From Paraburkholderia solitsugae (GTDB lineage Bacteria; Pseudomonadota; Gammaproteobacteria; Burkholderiales; Burkholderiaceae), in the NCBI RefSeq assembly GCF_013177695.1, contig NZ_WOEY01000066.1, positions 1 to 64,000 on the forward strand: a stretch of 64,000 bases of DNA. The letters are read 5' to 3'. The stretch's first letter is position 1. Each line of letters starts with the position of its first letter. Under the pieces are notes generated by a model. It saw only the letters and a program-made list of their open reading frames with translations, did no database searches and was not told the DNA's origin. Shown here one piece after another: positions 9,133 through 17,728 of this stretch. Made by a program: the position numbers and the translations under genes.

Positions 9133-9644
9133 GGGTTCAGTTTCCTTGCATTGACTTGCCAGGGTGCATCGAAAAGGCGCTCGGTGCGAAAGTGCGTGAT
9201 GAGCCAGTCGCGGCCATTGCCGGCGGGCGCGAAATCAACGTCGAGGCGCGCCGAGATCAGTTCCGCTTGCGCGTCGACATAGCCGGATGCTTGTAGCATG
9301 ATCCAGCGGCCTTTCGCGGTCGCGCCATGCACATCGATAGTTTCCGACGTGAGGAAGTGCACGTTAACCGAGAAATGCGATGACGGCGGCAAGTAGCGCG
9401 TGAGCATCGCGAGAATGTCCGCGTGACCGGTGAGGCGGCCGAACTTGCTTGCGTACTGTGGGCCAATGCCTTCCCAGATCGCGTCGGGGGTAAAGAGGGC
9501 CGCGAGCGTTTCGCCTTCGAGTGCGCCTGAGGGCACGTCGCACAGTGCCATGTAGCGTGCCATCGTGCGGCGCACCGCGGATTCGGCTTCGAGAGCGGCG
9601 AGCCGTTCGACCAACATGGCAAGCGTATCCGGGGTCTCGTTCAT
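9129..9644 (-). CDS. iacI: SnoaL/NTF2-like protein IacI
   Basis: A 171-residue protein of the SnoaL-like (NTF2 fold) superfamily, with the characteristic start LAALEAESAVRRTMARYMALCD and the LFTPDAIWEG segment. The ATG at 9644 is chosen over upstream in-frame starts because the preceding residues are Arg-rich and non-family-like. Such folds occur as ring-hydroxylating dioxygenase small subunits, cyclases and isomerases. In iac clusters this position is iacI, needed for full conversion of IAA to catechol but of unclear chemistry. The stop overlaps the iacH start (ATGA), and iacB ends only 20 bases upstream, so it is mid-operon. Confidence 0.8.
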   Translation of the reverse strand: MNETPDTLAMLVERLAALEAESAVRRTMARYMALCDVPSGALEGETLAALFTPDAIWEGIGPQYASKFGRLTGHADILAMLTRYLPPSSHFSVNVHFLTSETIDVHGATAKGRWIMLQASGYVDAQAELISARLDVDFAPAGNGRDWLITHFRTERLFDAPWQVNARKLNP

Positions 9645-9664
9645 CACGTCATGCTCCGGCCGGC

Positions 9665-10042
9665 TCAAGCCGCGTTGGCATGTTGCGGCGGCACTTCCAG
9701 CGCGCGGCCGACGCGCGCTTCGATCTTGCCGTAGCGCCACAGGTTGTACTCGCCGACCGGCGTGGTGCGATACAGATTGCACACCGCCACGGCGGTATCG
9801 AAGTCGCGCACATCGGCCATGATGTAGAAGGTCCACGGCGAGTTGTCGGCATTGCCGACGGTGAGACGATCATCGTCCATGATGCCGAGCACGCTGACGC
9901 CGTCCATCGATTCGACCGCAGCCAGCATCTTGCCGTAGGCCTGCCAGACTTCGCCGATTTTCTCGCGCGGCAAGTCGAAAAAATTCTGCGTCACACCGCA
10001 GCAGAACAGAACGCGCAAGGGCAGCTTCTGGTTATCGGACAT
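9665..10042 (-). CDS. iacB: Small protein IacB of IAA catabolism
   Basis: A 125-residue soluble protein with no catalytic motif I recognise. I place the start at the ATG at 10042 (MSDNQKLPLRVLFCCGVTQNFF) because a GGAGA Shine-Dalgarno sits nine bases before it. An in-frame ATG at 10057 lacks one. The size, the neighbouring genes and segments such as FYIMADVRDFDTAV (alternating hydrophobic, dimeric alpha-beta barrel-like) fit IacB of known iac clusters. Its role is uncertain; it was reported not to be needed for the IacE reaction. It lies between iacA and iacI with short gaps, so it is co-transcribed. Confidence 0.75.
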   Translation of the reverse strand: MSDNQKLPLRVLFCCGVTQNFFDLPREKIGEVWQAYGKMLAAVESMDGVSVLGIMDDDRLTVGNADNSPWTFYIMADVRDFDTAVAVCNLYRTTPVGEYNLWRYGKIEARVGRALEVPPQHANAA

Positions 10043-10090
10043 CGTGTGGTTCTCCATGAAATCGGTTAAAGGCCAAAGACAGAAAATGAC

Positions 10091-11260
10091 TTACAGGTAG
10101 CCTGGAATCGGCGGCACGCCGACGAACACCGCACCGGCGCCGTCGAAGTTGCCTTCGCCGAGAAACGCGTGCTGGGTGACCACCATCGAGTCCCGCAGCA
10201 GGCGCTGCAACGGATGCGTGCGGTAGATCGCCATCGTGCCGCCGAGCCGATAGGCGCGCTGCACGACGTCGGCGCCCTCGCGGGCGATCTGTGTCGCGGC
10301 GAGGCGCAGCAGGCTGATCTGCTCCGGCGTAACGGGGTTGCCGGCAAGGATCGATTGCCAGACTGTGTCGGTGGTGTCGTAGAAGAACGCGCGGGCCGAG
10401 CGCAGTTGCGCTTCGGCCTTCGCCAGTTCGATCCGGTAGTACGCACGGTCGGCGAGTTGCGGCGCGCCGGTCGTCGTCTTGCGGCCGCCGGCCATCTGGT
10501 TGGCGACATCGAGCGCCGCGCGGGCGAGGCCGAGGTTTACCACGGCCAGTACTTGCGCCGCGTAGGCGATAGTCGGGTAGCGATACAGCGGTTCGTCCAC
10601 GCACGGTTCGCCGCCGCGCACGAAGGTCCAGTCGTCGGCGACAAACTGATCGGTGACGCGCAGATCGTGACTGCCGGTGCCTTGCATACCGACCACGTCC
10701 CAGTTTTCGACGATCTCGACCTGATGCGGGCGGAACACGGCCGTGCGTGGTTTGCCGGGCACGCCAGGGGCGCTGGTAGCGATTCCTACGCCGAGCCAAT
10801 CCGCGCCTTTGCAGCCGCTCGCGAATTTCCAGGTGCCATTCACACGCCAGCCGCCGTCGGCAGGCTGCGCGGGTTGCACGGGGAAGAGGCCGCCTGCAAA
10901 CACCTGATCGGGACCGTCGGCGTAGATATGCGCCTGCGTCGCCAGAGGCAAGGCCGCGAGATACACGTTCGCCGAGCCGAAACTCGCGACCCACGCGGCC
11001 GAACCATCCGCTACCGCGATGCGTTCGATCATGTCGAGAAACGCGGTAGGCGCGAGCGCATCGCCGCCGAAACGCCGTGGTGTCGCCGCGCGATACACGC
11101 CCGCGAGCTTGAGCTTGGCGATGACTTCACGCGGCACATGTGACAGGCGATCGAACTCTTCGCGCCGTGCGGCGATTTCGGTGATGACGTCGGCGAGCGG
11201 CAAACGCGTGGTGTCGCGGCTGGCGTCTGCGACGGCGGTGTCGGTGGCGGTGTCTGACAT
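10091..11260 (-). CDS. iacA: IAA monooxygenase IacA (acyl-CoA dehydrogenase-like flavoprotein)
   Basis: A 389-residue flavin-dependent monooxygenase of the acyl-CoA-dehydrogenase fold (group D, HpaB/DszC-like). Typical segments are HVPREVIAKLKLAGVYRAATPRRFGG near the N-terminus, ADGSAAWVASFGS (flavin region), FASGCKGADW and MQGTGSHDLRV. The start at 11260 is preceded by an AAGGAGA-like Shine-Dalgarno; a longer in-frame ATG at 11305 is less likely. IacA with reduced flavin from IacG oxidises the indole C2-C3 bond of IAA, the first committed step. It is the first gene of the iacA-B-I-H-E operon and is divergent from the histidine-kinase gene. Homologues also oxidise indole to indigo-forming products. 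Confidence 0.88.
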   Translation of the reverse strand: MSDTATDTAVADASRDTTRLPLADVITEIAARREEFDRLSHVPREVIAKLKLAGVYRAATPRRFGGDALAPTAFLDMIERIAVADGSAAWVASFGSANVYLAALPLATQAHIYADGPDQVFAGGLFPVQPAQPADGGWRVNGTWKFASGCKGADWLGVGIATSAPGVPGKPRTAVFRPHQVEIVENWDVVGMQGTGSHDLRVTDQFVADDWTFVRGGEPCVDEPLYRYPTIAYAAQVLAVVNLGLARAALDVANQMAGGRKTTTGAPQLADRAYYRIELAKAEAQLRSARAFFYDTTDTVWQSILAGNPVTPEQISLLRLAATQIAREGADVVQRAYRLGGTMAIYRTHPLQRLLRDSMVVTQHAFLGEGNFDGAGAVFVGVPPIPGYL

Positions 11261-11511
11261 GGCGGGGCATCTCCTTGATTCGTTATCGGCTGAAACACGG
11301 GGCACGATTCGGTCGCGGGCGACAGAGCAGGCGACGACGCGTGCAGGGTGAGACCAGTCTAGAAATGCAAAAAGAACGCTTCAATTGGGACGGGGGATGC
11401 GTTTTTAGGTAACGCGCCGGGGGTATCTAAAGAAATCTTCAGACGCGAATCGCGCCGACTGGTGTTATGTTCTTTCCCATACGTGATCGAATTTTTCCCG
11501 TGCCTCGCCCG

Positions 11512-13014
11512 ATGAATTTCCCCGCCGAAGAAGATTTCCACCGCCTGCTCGATGCACTGACGCTGTGCGTGCTGCTGCACGACGCCGAAACGAAGGCGAT
11601 CGTGTGGGCCAATCGCGCGGCCTGCGAAGCGCTCGGCTTTACGCTTGAAGAATTGCTGCCGCTCAAGGCGAAAGACATGACCCGTCCGGTGCCGAAGTAC
11701 CGGCGCGAGATCGGCGTCGGCGCAATGGACCGCGCGATCACCGAAGGCCCGCAGGTCTACGAGTGGTGTTACCGCTCGCGCACGGGGGCTGACATGCTGT
11801 CCGAGGCCATTGCCACCTACGTGCCGCTGCGCGAGCGCGCGGTGGTGATGGTGCAGTTCCGCGACATCAGCGTCGAAGACACGCTCAAGCAGACGCTGCG
11901 GCGCTACGAGTCGCGGCTGCGCGAGTTCATGCAGGATCTCGGTGAGGGCGTCGCCGTACTGACACCCGCAGGCGAAGTGGAATTCGTCAGCGAATCCGGC
12001 CGGCGCGTGCTGGGTCTGGAGGAGGGCGCGGCGATGGGCGACGTGCTCGACTATTGCGGCGAGTCTGATCGCGACCGCCTGCTTGAACAACTCGCCAGCG
12101 CACCGCGCATCCAGCCTTCGGCGCCGCAGCGTTATCGCATCACGCGCCGCGACGGTACGCCGGGCTGGCTGCGCATCACGTGCAGAAGAATCGAAATCGA
12201 AGACGACCTCAACGGCCGCCTGCTGCACTTTCGCGACATCACGGACGAAGTCGCCGTCGAAGAGGCACGCCGTAATGAGGCGCGGCTGTTGGAATACGCG
12301 GGGCGCTACAACGCGATGGGCGAAATGGCGACCGCCATTGCGCACGAATTGAGCCAGCCGCTCGCCGCGGTGCGCAATTTCATCGAAGGCGCGATCCGGC
12401 GGCTCGCGCAACCCGGTTCCGTCGACGACGCGTTGTGGGGCCTGCGCAGCGCCGATCGTCAGGCCGAGCATGCGGCCGTTATCATCAAAAGCGTGCGCGA
12501 TTACGTTGTCAAACGTGAGCCGAGCGAGACGGATGCGGATTTGCGCGACATCATTGCGGACGCAGCGTACTTCATCGAATTGCGCGCCAAAGAGGCGGGG
12601 ATTCGGGTCTCCATCGAGCAGGCATCGGAAGCCTTGCCGGTGCATTGCGAACGTGTGTTGATTGGCCAGGTCGTCCTGAATCTGGCGTTCAATGCGATCG
12701 AGGCGTTGACGGAATGCACGATGGGGTACACCAATACGGCGGCACGACGCGGTGAATTGCGCCTTGTCACCCGTTTGCGGGGCAAGTATGCACTCGTGCA
12801 GATCATCGATAACGGCACAGGCGTGCCCGCCGACGCGCATGGCCGGCTGTTCGACGGGTTTTCGTCGTCGAAGGCGGCCGGCAATGGCATCGGCTTGTCG
12901 CTGTGCAAAAACATCGTCACGCGGCACGGTGGCGAGATCTGGGCCAAGCCGGCACCACAGGGTGGGCTCCAATGCAGTTTTACGCTGCCACTCGCAGTCA
13001 CGCCTCGCCGCTGA
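11512..13014 (+). CDS. Soluble PAS-domain histidine kinase (FixL/TodS-like), iac sensor
   Basis: A 500-residue histidine kinase without membrane segments, so a cytoplasmic sensor. Two PAS domains occupy about residues 5-115 (LLDALTLCVLLHDAETKAIVWAN and similar) and 125-250. The H-box follows with phosphorylated His278 in ATAIAHELSQPLAA. An HATPase_c domain comes next, with the N-box NLAFNAIEAL, G1 DNGTGVP, and G2 GNGIGLSLC. The start at 11512 is chosen at the beginning of PAS homology; an in-frame ATG at 11467 is possible. The LSQPLAAVRNFIEGA helix is typical of FixL-type kinases acting on FixJ-like regulators, matching the regulator at 6473. It probably senses IAA or a product directly. It converges on iacT1 with an eight-base gap. 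Confidence 0.88.
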   Translation: MNFPAEEDFHRLLDALTLCVLLHDAETKAIVWANRAACEALGFTLEELLPLKAKDMTRPVPKYRREIGVGAMDRAITEGPQVYEWCYRSRTGADMLSEAIATYVPLRERAVVMVQFRDISVEDTLKQTLRRYESRLREFMQDLGEGVAVLTPAGEVEFVSESGRRVLGLEEGAAMGDVLDYCGESDRDRLLEQLASAPRIQPSAPQRYRITRRDGTPGWLRITCRRIEIEDDLNGRLLHFRDITDEVAVEEARRNEARLLEYAGRYNAMGEMATAIAHELSQPLAAVRNFIEGAIRRLAQPGSVDDALWGLRSADRQAEHAAVIIKSVRDYVVKREPSETDADLRDIIADAAYFIELRAKEAGIRVSIEQASEALPVHCERVLIGQVVLNLAFNAIEALTECTMGYTNTAARRGELRLVTRLRGKYALVQIIDNGTGVPADAHGRLFDGFSSSKAAGNGIGLSLCKNIVTRHGGEIWAKPAPQGGLQCSFTLPLAVTPRR

Positions 13015-13021
13015 TCGCATC

Positions 13022-14338
13022 TCAATCGTGCGTCGTGTTGATGTTCTTCGGAATGGTCGCGAGCGTGATCGCGGTGATGAGGCCGAAACCGATCAGCATC
13101 AGCGCAACCGACCACGACGCATGCACCTTCGAATACAGCGCGATAGCGACCAGCGGCGCGAGTCCACCGGAAAATACCGACGCAATTTCGTGGCCCAGCG
13201 CCATGCCCGAATAGCGGACCTCGGTAGGAAAGAGTTCGCCCATCAACGCGGGCTGCGTGCCGATCATCGCGCCGTGGCAGAAGGGCAAGCCTAGTGCGAG
13301 CGACAGGAACACGAGCAGCGGTTCATGCGTGTCGATCAACCAGAACGCCGGAAATGCGATCACGACGAGACCAAGCGCGCCGATCATATACACCGGCCGG
13401 CGTCCGATCACATCCGATAGGCGGCCCCACAGCACGATCGTGACGAGTTCGATCAGCATGGCGATCATCACGCCGCCGAGCATCACCGAAACCGGCACGC
13501 CGATCGTCTTGCCGTACACCAGCACGAACGACAGGAAGATGTACGTGCCGCCGTTTTCGGCGACACGCAGGCCCATTGCCTGCAACACCTGCTTCGGGTG
13601 ATTGCGCAGCACGGTCAGCACGGGCATGTGCTTCGGTTTGGCCGCGGCGAAGTCGCGGCTCTCAGGCAAGCTCCGGCGAATATACACACCGACGCCGAAA
13701 ATCAGCACGCTCGCGAGGAACGGCACGCGCCAACCCCAGGACATGAAACTTTCCACCGGCAGCCGCTGTACCAGATAAAAAGCGGCCGCGGACAACACGA
13801 AGCCGCCTGCCACACCCAACTGACTGAACGACGCGTAGTAGCCGCGACGATTGGCGGGTGCGCTCTCGCTAATGAGCAGCACGCCGCCGCCCCATTCGCC
13901 GCCGGATGCAATGCCTTGCACGATCCGCAAACAGACGAGCGCGGCCGGCGCCAGAAAACCGATTTGCGAGAAAGTCGGCAACAGACCGATGCCGAACGTC
14001 GCCACGCCCATCATCATCAGTGTCACGACAAGCGCGCGCTTGCGGCCGTGCCGGTCGCCGATGTGGCCGAATACGATGCCGCCCAGCGGCCGCGCTAGAA
14101 ACCCTATCGCGAAGCCCGCGAAGGCGGCGAGGGTGCCCATCAGCGGGTCGCCGTGCAGCGGGAAGAACAACGGACCGAAGATCAGGGCCGCCGCCGTGCC
14201 GTACAGAAAAAAGTCGTACCACTCGAGTGCGTTGCCGAGTACGGAGGCGACGATGATCCGCCGCAGTGTCCGCGAGGTCGCTGGCGCCGCGGGGATGGCG
14301 GGCGATCCGGTCGTGGAAGAAAGCGTGTCGTGGGGCAT
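13022..14338 (-). CDS. iacT1: MHS-type MFS transporter of the iac cluster
   Basis: A 438-residue, 12-segment inner-membrane transporter. MHS signatures are VLGNALEWYDFFLYG in helix 1, RPLGGIVFGHIGDRHGRKR between helices 2 and 3, and RIVQGIASGGEWGGGVLLI. It follows a tautomerase gene by 38 bases on the same strand. In P. phytofirmans a major-facilitator gene and a tautomerase-superfamily gene in the iac region were reported to be needed for removal of dioxindole-3-acetate. This pair has the same composition and place, so the transporter probably moves IAA or dioxindole-3-acetate. The symbol is from memory of that work. Confidence 0.8.
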   Translation of the reverse strand: MPHDTLSSTTGSPAIPAAPATSRTLRRIIVASVLGNALEWYDFFLYGTAAALIFGPLFFPLHGDPLMGTLAAFAGFAIGFLARPLGGIVFGHIGDRHGRKRALVVTLMMMGVATFGIGLLPTFSQIGFLAPAALVCLRIVQGIASGGEWGGGVLLISESAPANRRGYYASFSQLGVAGGFVLSAAAFYLVQRLPVESFMSWGWRVPFLASVLIFGVGVYIRRSLPESRDFAAAKPKHMPVLTVLRNHPKQVLQAMGLRVAENGGTYIFLSFVLVYGKTIGVPVSVMLGGVMIAMLIELVTIVLWGRLSDVIGRRPVYMIGALGLVVIAFPAFWLIDTHEPLLVFLSLALGLPFCHGAMIGTQPALMGELFPTEVRYSGMALGHEIASVFSGGLAPLVAIALYSKVHASWSVALMLIGFGLITAITLATIPKNINTTHD

Positions 14339-14376
14339 CGTCGTGCTCGCTGGTTCGCTTGTGGGGGGAAGGGACG

Positions 14377-14769
14377 CTAGCGCCCGAGTGACTTCGCTGT
14401 CTGGCCGCCGATGCCGAAGTCGGTATTCGGAATGTCCTTGATCATCACGCGGGCGGCGTCGAGCGGCGAGTCGAGCATAGAGGCACTCGTTTCACTGAGC
14501 GCGGCGATCAGCGCGGTCTTTTGCGCGAGCGTGCGGCCTGCAATCAGGATCGCGACGATCACCAGCAGCGATGCGCGGCTGCCTGCGTGATCCGCCGGGC
14601 TCTTGCCGCCGAGGCCGAAATCGTGCGGCGGCAATTCGCTCAGCAGAATCCGCACTGATTCAGCGGGTGCGCCGATCGCATCGACCGTGGCCTGAGTCAG
14701 ACCGGCAATCAGGTGTGCTTTACGCGCTTCCGGGTGACCGGCTGGGAGATAAACCTCTAGTGTGGGCAT
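14377..14769 (-). CDS. iacY: Two-module tautomerase-superfamily protein IacY
   Basis: A 130-residue protein made of two tandem 4-oxalocrotonate-tautomerase-like modules. The first begins with the catalytic-type Pro after Met (MPTLEVYLPAG) and ends in LLSELPPHDFGLGG. The second (VIVAILIAGRTLAQKTALIAALSE) ends in the near-copy MIKDIPNTDFGIGG. Only the first has the N-terminal Pro, so the second module is likely structural. It lies between the transporter and iacD on the same strand. In P. phytofirmans such a gene takes part in removing dioxindole-3-acetate. The internal duplication is seen directly; the catalytic role is inferred. Confidence 0.8.
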   Translation of the reverse strand: MPTLEVYLPAGHPEARKAHLIAGLTQATVDAIGAPAESVRILLSELPPHDFGLGGKSPADHAGSRASLLVIVAILIAGRTLAQKTALIAALSETSASMLDSPLDAARVMIKDIPNTDFGIGGQTAKSLGR

Positions 14770-14808
14770 CGTTTTGCTTCGCTGGTATCGTCGTCAATCA
14801 CGGGTCTA

Positions 14809-15309
14809 CTACAACAGGAACCCGATGGCGCTGAGCGCCTCGGTCGAATCGATCAGGCGGATCACCTTCTGCACGATGCGCGGCTCGCCGCTCGCGAAAC
14901 TGATGCGATGCGTGAGATCTGCCGCGAACAGGGTCGACTTGGCCCGCTTGTACGCGACGATGACTTGCGCCGAGTTCACCTCGACCTCATCGCTCGTATC
15001 GCTCGTCAGGGTGAAACGCGAGACCGTGCGTACGGTGCGGGCGGCGTCGCTTGCCGAGGCCGAATAGCCCGACGTCATGCGTTGCACGCGTTTCTCACGC
15101 ATGTCCTGATCGTCGTACGCGTAGTTCAGCGTGGCGGCGAAGTCGGTGGTATCGGGATCGATCGGCACCACGTAGAAGCCTGCCGGGTCCCACAGCGAAA
15201 GCCACTCGCGATAATCTTTGCGGTCCAGCAATTCGGCTTCGCGCCAGATCAGTTCGATCGCGCCGGCAAAGGTCTGCTGCGAGAACAGCGTGTTCCTGTT
15301 GTCCATCAT
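14809..15309 (-). CDS. iacD: Rieske oxygenase small (beta) subunit IacD
   Basis: A 166-residue aromatic-ring-hydroxylating dioxygenase beta subunit (SnoaL/NTF2 fold), with the family features EAELLDRKDYREWLSLWDPAGFYVVPIDPD and YAYDDQDMREKRVQRM. It has no cofactor and stabilises the alpha3beta3 oxygenase. The start overlaps the end of iacC (ATGATG against the iacC TGA), so the two subunits are translationally coupled; a second ATG three bases in is equally possible. With IacC and the reductase IacF it forms the Rieske system acting on the dioxindole-3-acetate branch towards catechol. Confidence 0.87.
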   Translation of the reverse strand: MMDNRNTLFSQQTFAGAIELIWREAELLDRKDYREWLSLWDPAGFYVVPIDPDTTDFAATLNYAYDDQDMREKRVQRMTSGYSASASDAARTVRTVSRFTLTSDTSDEVEVNSAQVIVAYKRAKSTLFAADLTHRISFASGEPRIVQKVIRLIDSTEALSAIGFLL

Positions 15310-16589
15310 GCTTGCTCCATCATCGTGCGCCATTGCGCGTACGCTTCGCGCATGCCGGTTTCGTCGGTGGCGTGGGCGGTTTTTTCGCCGTTCGGCGCCG
15401 TGCTCTCGCGATTCAGCCCGCGGTTGACGAGGATCGGCAGATCGGGGCCGGCATGCGAGCCGCGTTGCACGCGTTCCCATGCTTCGGCATCATCCGGGCT
15501 GCCAAATCCGAACGGACCCTGGAAGTGTTCGTGGATGCGCAGGCGCACGCGGTTCGCTTCGTCGGGGCCGCCATCCATGGCAAGGGCGACGTGACGGATT
15601 TCCGTCTCATTGGCTGAGATGGGCCGCAGCACGCGGAAAAATGCCATCGACAGCGCAAGGTTCGGAAACAGATTCAGGTTGAAGCCAACCCCCATCAGCG
15701 AACGCACGATGCGGCGCACTTCGTCAGGCGTGTGTTTTTTCGCGAGCGTGGCGGCAAGTTCTTCGAAGCGCTCGGGGATCGGCGCGCCATCGTCCTTGTC
15801 GAGATCGACGAGTTCCGGCACCAGCACGGCGAGGCTATGGCCGTTGCCGAGCGAGCGGCAGAACGCTTCGTCGCTCGTCATGAAGCTCGTGATTGCGGCG
15901 GCGGTTTCGTCGTCGATCGATTTCATCCACGATTTGTGGACGACCGGGAAGTGATACAGGTCGGTGGTGTTTTCGAGCTGGATCTTCCAGTTGCCGTTGA
16001 AGCGGAAGCGATGCTCGCCGTTCGCCTTGATCGGATAGCCCGCGCCTTGCTTCATGAACAGGTTGATCCACGGCTTGGCGCCGCCGAGGAAGCCTTCGAG
16101 CGGCTCGATCTCCTGATTGAAGCTCGCGAAGATCAGACCTTGATAGATGCCCACCCGCAGACTAGCGAGCGGTAACTCGGTCTTGTCGATCACGCCTTCA
16201 TAACCGTCGCCGTAGGGCAGCGCGCGCAATGCGCCATCAAGCCCATAGGTCCAGCTGTGATACGGACACGTGAAGCCTTTCGCATTGCCCTTGTGCTGCT
16301 CGCACACGGTCGCGCCGCGATGGCGGCAGCGGTTTTGCAGCACGTTGACGGCGCCGCTCTTGTCGCGCACTACGATCACCGGCTGGCGGCCGATCGTGGT
16401 GGTGCGGAAGTCGCCCGGATTGGGCAATTCGCTTTCGTGCGCGACCCAGATCCACGTCTTGTAGAAAATGCGTTCGAGTTCGGTTTCGAAAACCGCCGGG
16501 TCGTAGTACAGCGACGGGGCGACGCGGTCGGACTGCGCGCGCTGATACAAGGCGCTCGTGTCGACGGTCTGATATGAGGAATCGCTCAT
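15306..16589 (-). CDS. iacC: Rieske oxygenase large (alpha) subunit IacC
   Basis: A 427-residue ring-hydroxylating oxygenase alpha subunit. The Rieske [2Fe-2S] ligands are Cys88-x-His90 (NRCRHRG) and Cys108-x2-His111 (CPYHSW). The mononuclear iron ligands His213 and His218 lie in LYHFPVVH, next to the bridging Asp210 that links Rieske and iron centres of adjacent subunits. Length and spacing are normal. It is the first gene of an iacC-D(-Y-T1) transcription unit and is divergent from a LysR regulator. The intergenic region holds a 31-base inverted repeat that probably binds that regulator. Its electrons would come from IacF, whose gene is about 8 kb away beyond the cat genes. Confidence 0.9.
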   Translation of the reverse strand: MSDSSYQTVDTSALYQRAQSDRVAPSLYYDPAVFETELERIFYKTWIWVAHESELPNPGDFRTTTIGRQPVIVVRDKSGAVNVLQNRCRHRGATVCEQHKGNAKGFTCPYHSWTYGLDGALRALPYGDGYEGVIDKTELPLASLRVGIYQGLIFASFNQEIEPLEGFLGGAKPWINLFMKQGAGYPIKANGEHRFRFNGNWKIQLENTTDLYHFPVVHKSWMKSIDDETAAAITSFMTSDEAFCRSLGNGHSLAVLVPELVDLDKDDGAPIPERFEELAATLAKKHTPDEVRRIVRSLMGVGFNLNLFPNLALSMAFFRVLRPISANETEIRHVALAMDGGPDEANRVRLRIHEHFQGPFGFGSPDDAEAWERVQRGSHAGPDLPILVNRGLNRESTAPNGEKTAHATDETGMREAYAQWRTMMEQA

Positions 16590-16649
16590 CGTGTTTGTAG
16601 GTGGGGTGGTCGATGAAGCAGAGTCTCGCGGATCGACTGATATGCGTCA

Positions 16650-16680
16650 AATTGATCTAAAATAAAATATAAAATCAATT
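16650..16680. promoter_or_regulatory. Inverted repeat between iacC and the LysR gene (probable LysR operator)
   Basis: Perfect seven-base arms AATTGAT (16650-16656) and ATCAATT (16674-16680) flank an AT-rich core in an otherwise GC-rich region. The site ends two bases before the LysR ATG at 16683, so binding could block lysR transcription or translation while controlling iacC in the other direction. The LysR gene has no Shine-Dalgarno before that ATG. The operator role is inferred from symmetry, position and the divergent gene pair. Confidence 0.55.
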
Positions 16681-16682
16681 CC

Positions 16683-17615
16683 ATGGATATCTCGATGAAT
16701 TCGCTAGACCACGTCGACCTCAATCTGCTGCGCGTTTTCCAGGCGATCGTCGAAGAGCGCAGCCTCACACGGGCCGGCCAGCGGCTTGCGTTGTCGCAGC
16801 CGGCGATCAGTTACTCGCTAGGGCGTTTGCGGACCTTGTTCGACGATCCGCTGTTTATTCGCACGCGCGCCGGCATGCAGCCCACGCCGATCGCGCTCGA
16901 ACTGTCGAGCATCGTCGCGCGGGCGCTGGATACGGTGCGGGAAGCGCTGCGTTACGCGGAGCACTTCGATCCGGCCGTGAGCACGCGTACGTTCAGGTTG
17001 TCGCTCTCCGATGCCGGCGAGTTGGCGTACTTGCCGCCGATTTGTGAGGCCTTGCACCAGCAGGCGCCGCGCGTGAAATTGCGTATCGAGCCTCTGCCGG
17101 TCGAAGCAATCGAAGATGCGTTGCGCGCGAGCCGGCTCGATTTCGCGATCGGCAATCTGCCGACGCTGACCGCGCGCACGCGCCATCAACTGTTGTTCGA
17201 GGAGACTTACGTTTGCATGACGCGCAAGCGGCGTGGCTTGCCACGTACGAAAGAGTTGAGCATGAAGACGTTTGTGGACGCGTCGCACGTGCAGATCACC
17301 TCGGTCGAGCACAGCCACTACGCGCTCGACGACGCGTTTCGCGCGCAAGGTGTCGGCCGGCATATTGCGCTGGAATTACCGCACTTCGTGGCCTTGCCGA
17401 GCGTGCTGGCCGTCACTGATCTATTCGCGACGCTGCCGCGGCGTCTCGCGCAGATTTTCAATCGCGACGGCGGTTTTCAACTCTACGCGTTGCCTGTCAC
17501 GTTGCCGATGGCGGCCGTCACGATGCATTGGCACGAGCATTTCGATCAGGACGAGGGCAACGTGTGGTTGCGCAATCTGATGGGGGATATCGTGCGGCGG
17601 TTCGACGAGCGGTAA
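16683..17615 (+). CDS. LysR-family regulator of the iacC-D operon
   Basis: A 310-residue LysR regulator of the NodD/PcpR-like branch: LDHVDLNLLRVFQAIVEERSLTRAGQRLALSQPAISYSLGRLRTLFDDPLFIRT. It carries the usual effector-binding domain from about residue 95. Two starts are possible: ATG 16683, next to the inverted repeat and lacking a Shine-Dalgarno, or ATG 16695 (MNSLDHVDL), which fits family N-termini better. In P. phytofirmans a LysR regulator responding to dioxindole-3-acetate acts alongside the two-component system. This gene, divergent from the Rieske oxygenase genes, is the natural counterpart, but the effector is inferred. Confidence 0.88.
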   Translation: MDISMNSLDHVDLNLLRVFQAIVEERSLTRAGQRLALSQPAISYSLGRLRTLFDDPLFIRTRAGMQPTPIALELSSIVARALDTVREALRYAEHFDPAVSTRTFRLSLSDAGELAYLPPICEALHQQAPRVKLRIEPLPVEAIEDALRASRLDFAIGNLPTLTARTRHQLLFEETYVCMTRKRRGLPRTKELSMKTFVDASHVQITSVEHSHYALDDAFRAQGVGRHIALELPHFVALPSVLAVTDLFATLPRRLAQIFNRDGGFQLYALPVTLPMAAVTMHWHEHFDQDEGNVWLRNLMGDIVRRFDER

Positions 17616-17728
17616 GACGGGCCCGAGGTCTGACCGGGATTCATCGGGTGCGTCGGCGAATTTGCCCGCAACGTGACACTTCCCCCGGCCCCCAGGAGAA
17701 TCCCCAGGCCGATCACCGAAACAACTTG

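Noticed and set aside
11359-13020. 553-codon minus-strand open frame over the histidine kinase
   Set aside because: Shadow of the kinase codons; the kinase H-, N- and G-boxes are unambiguous on the other strand.
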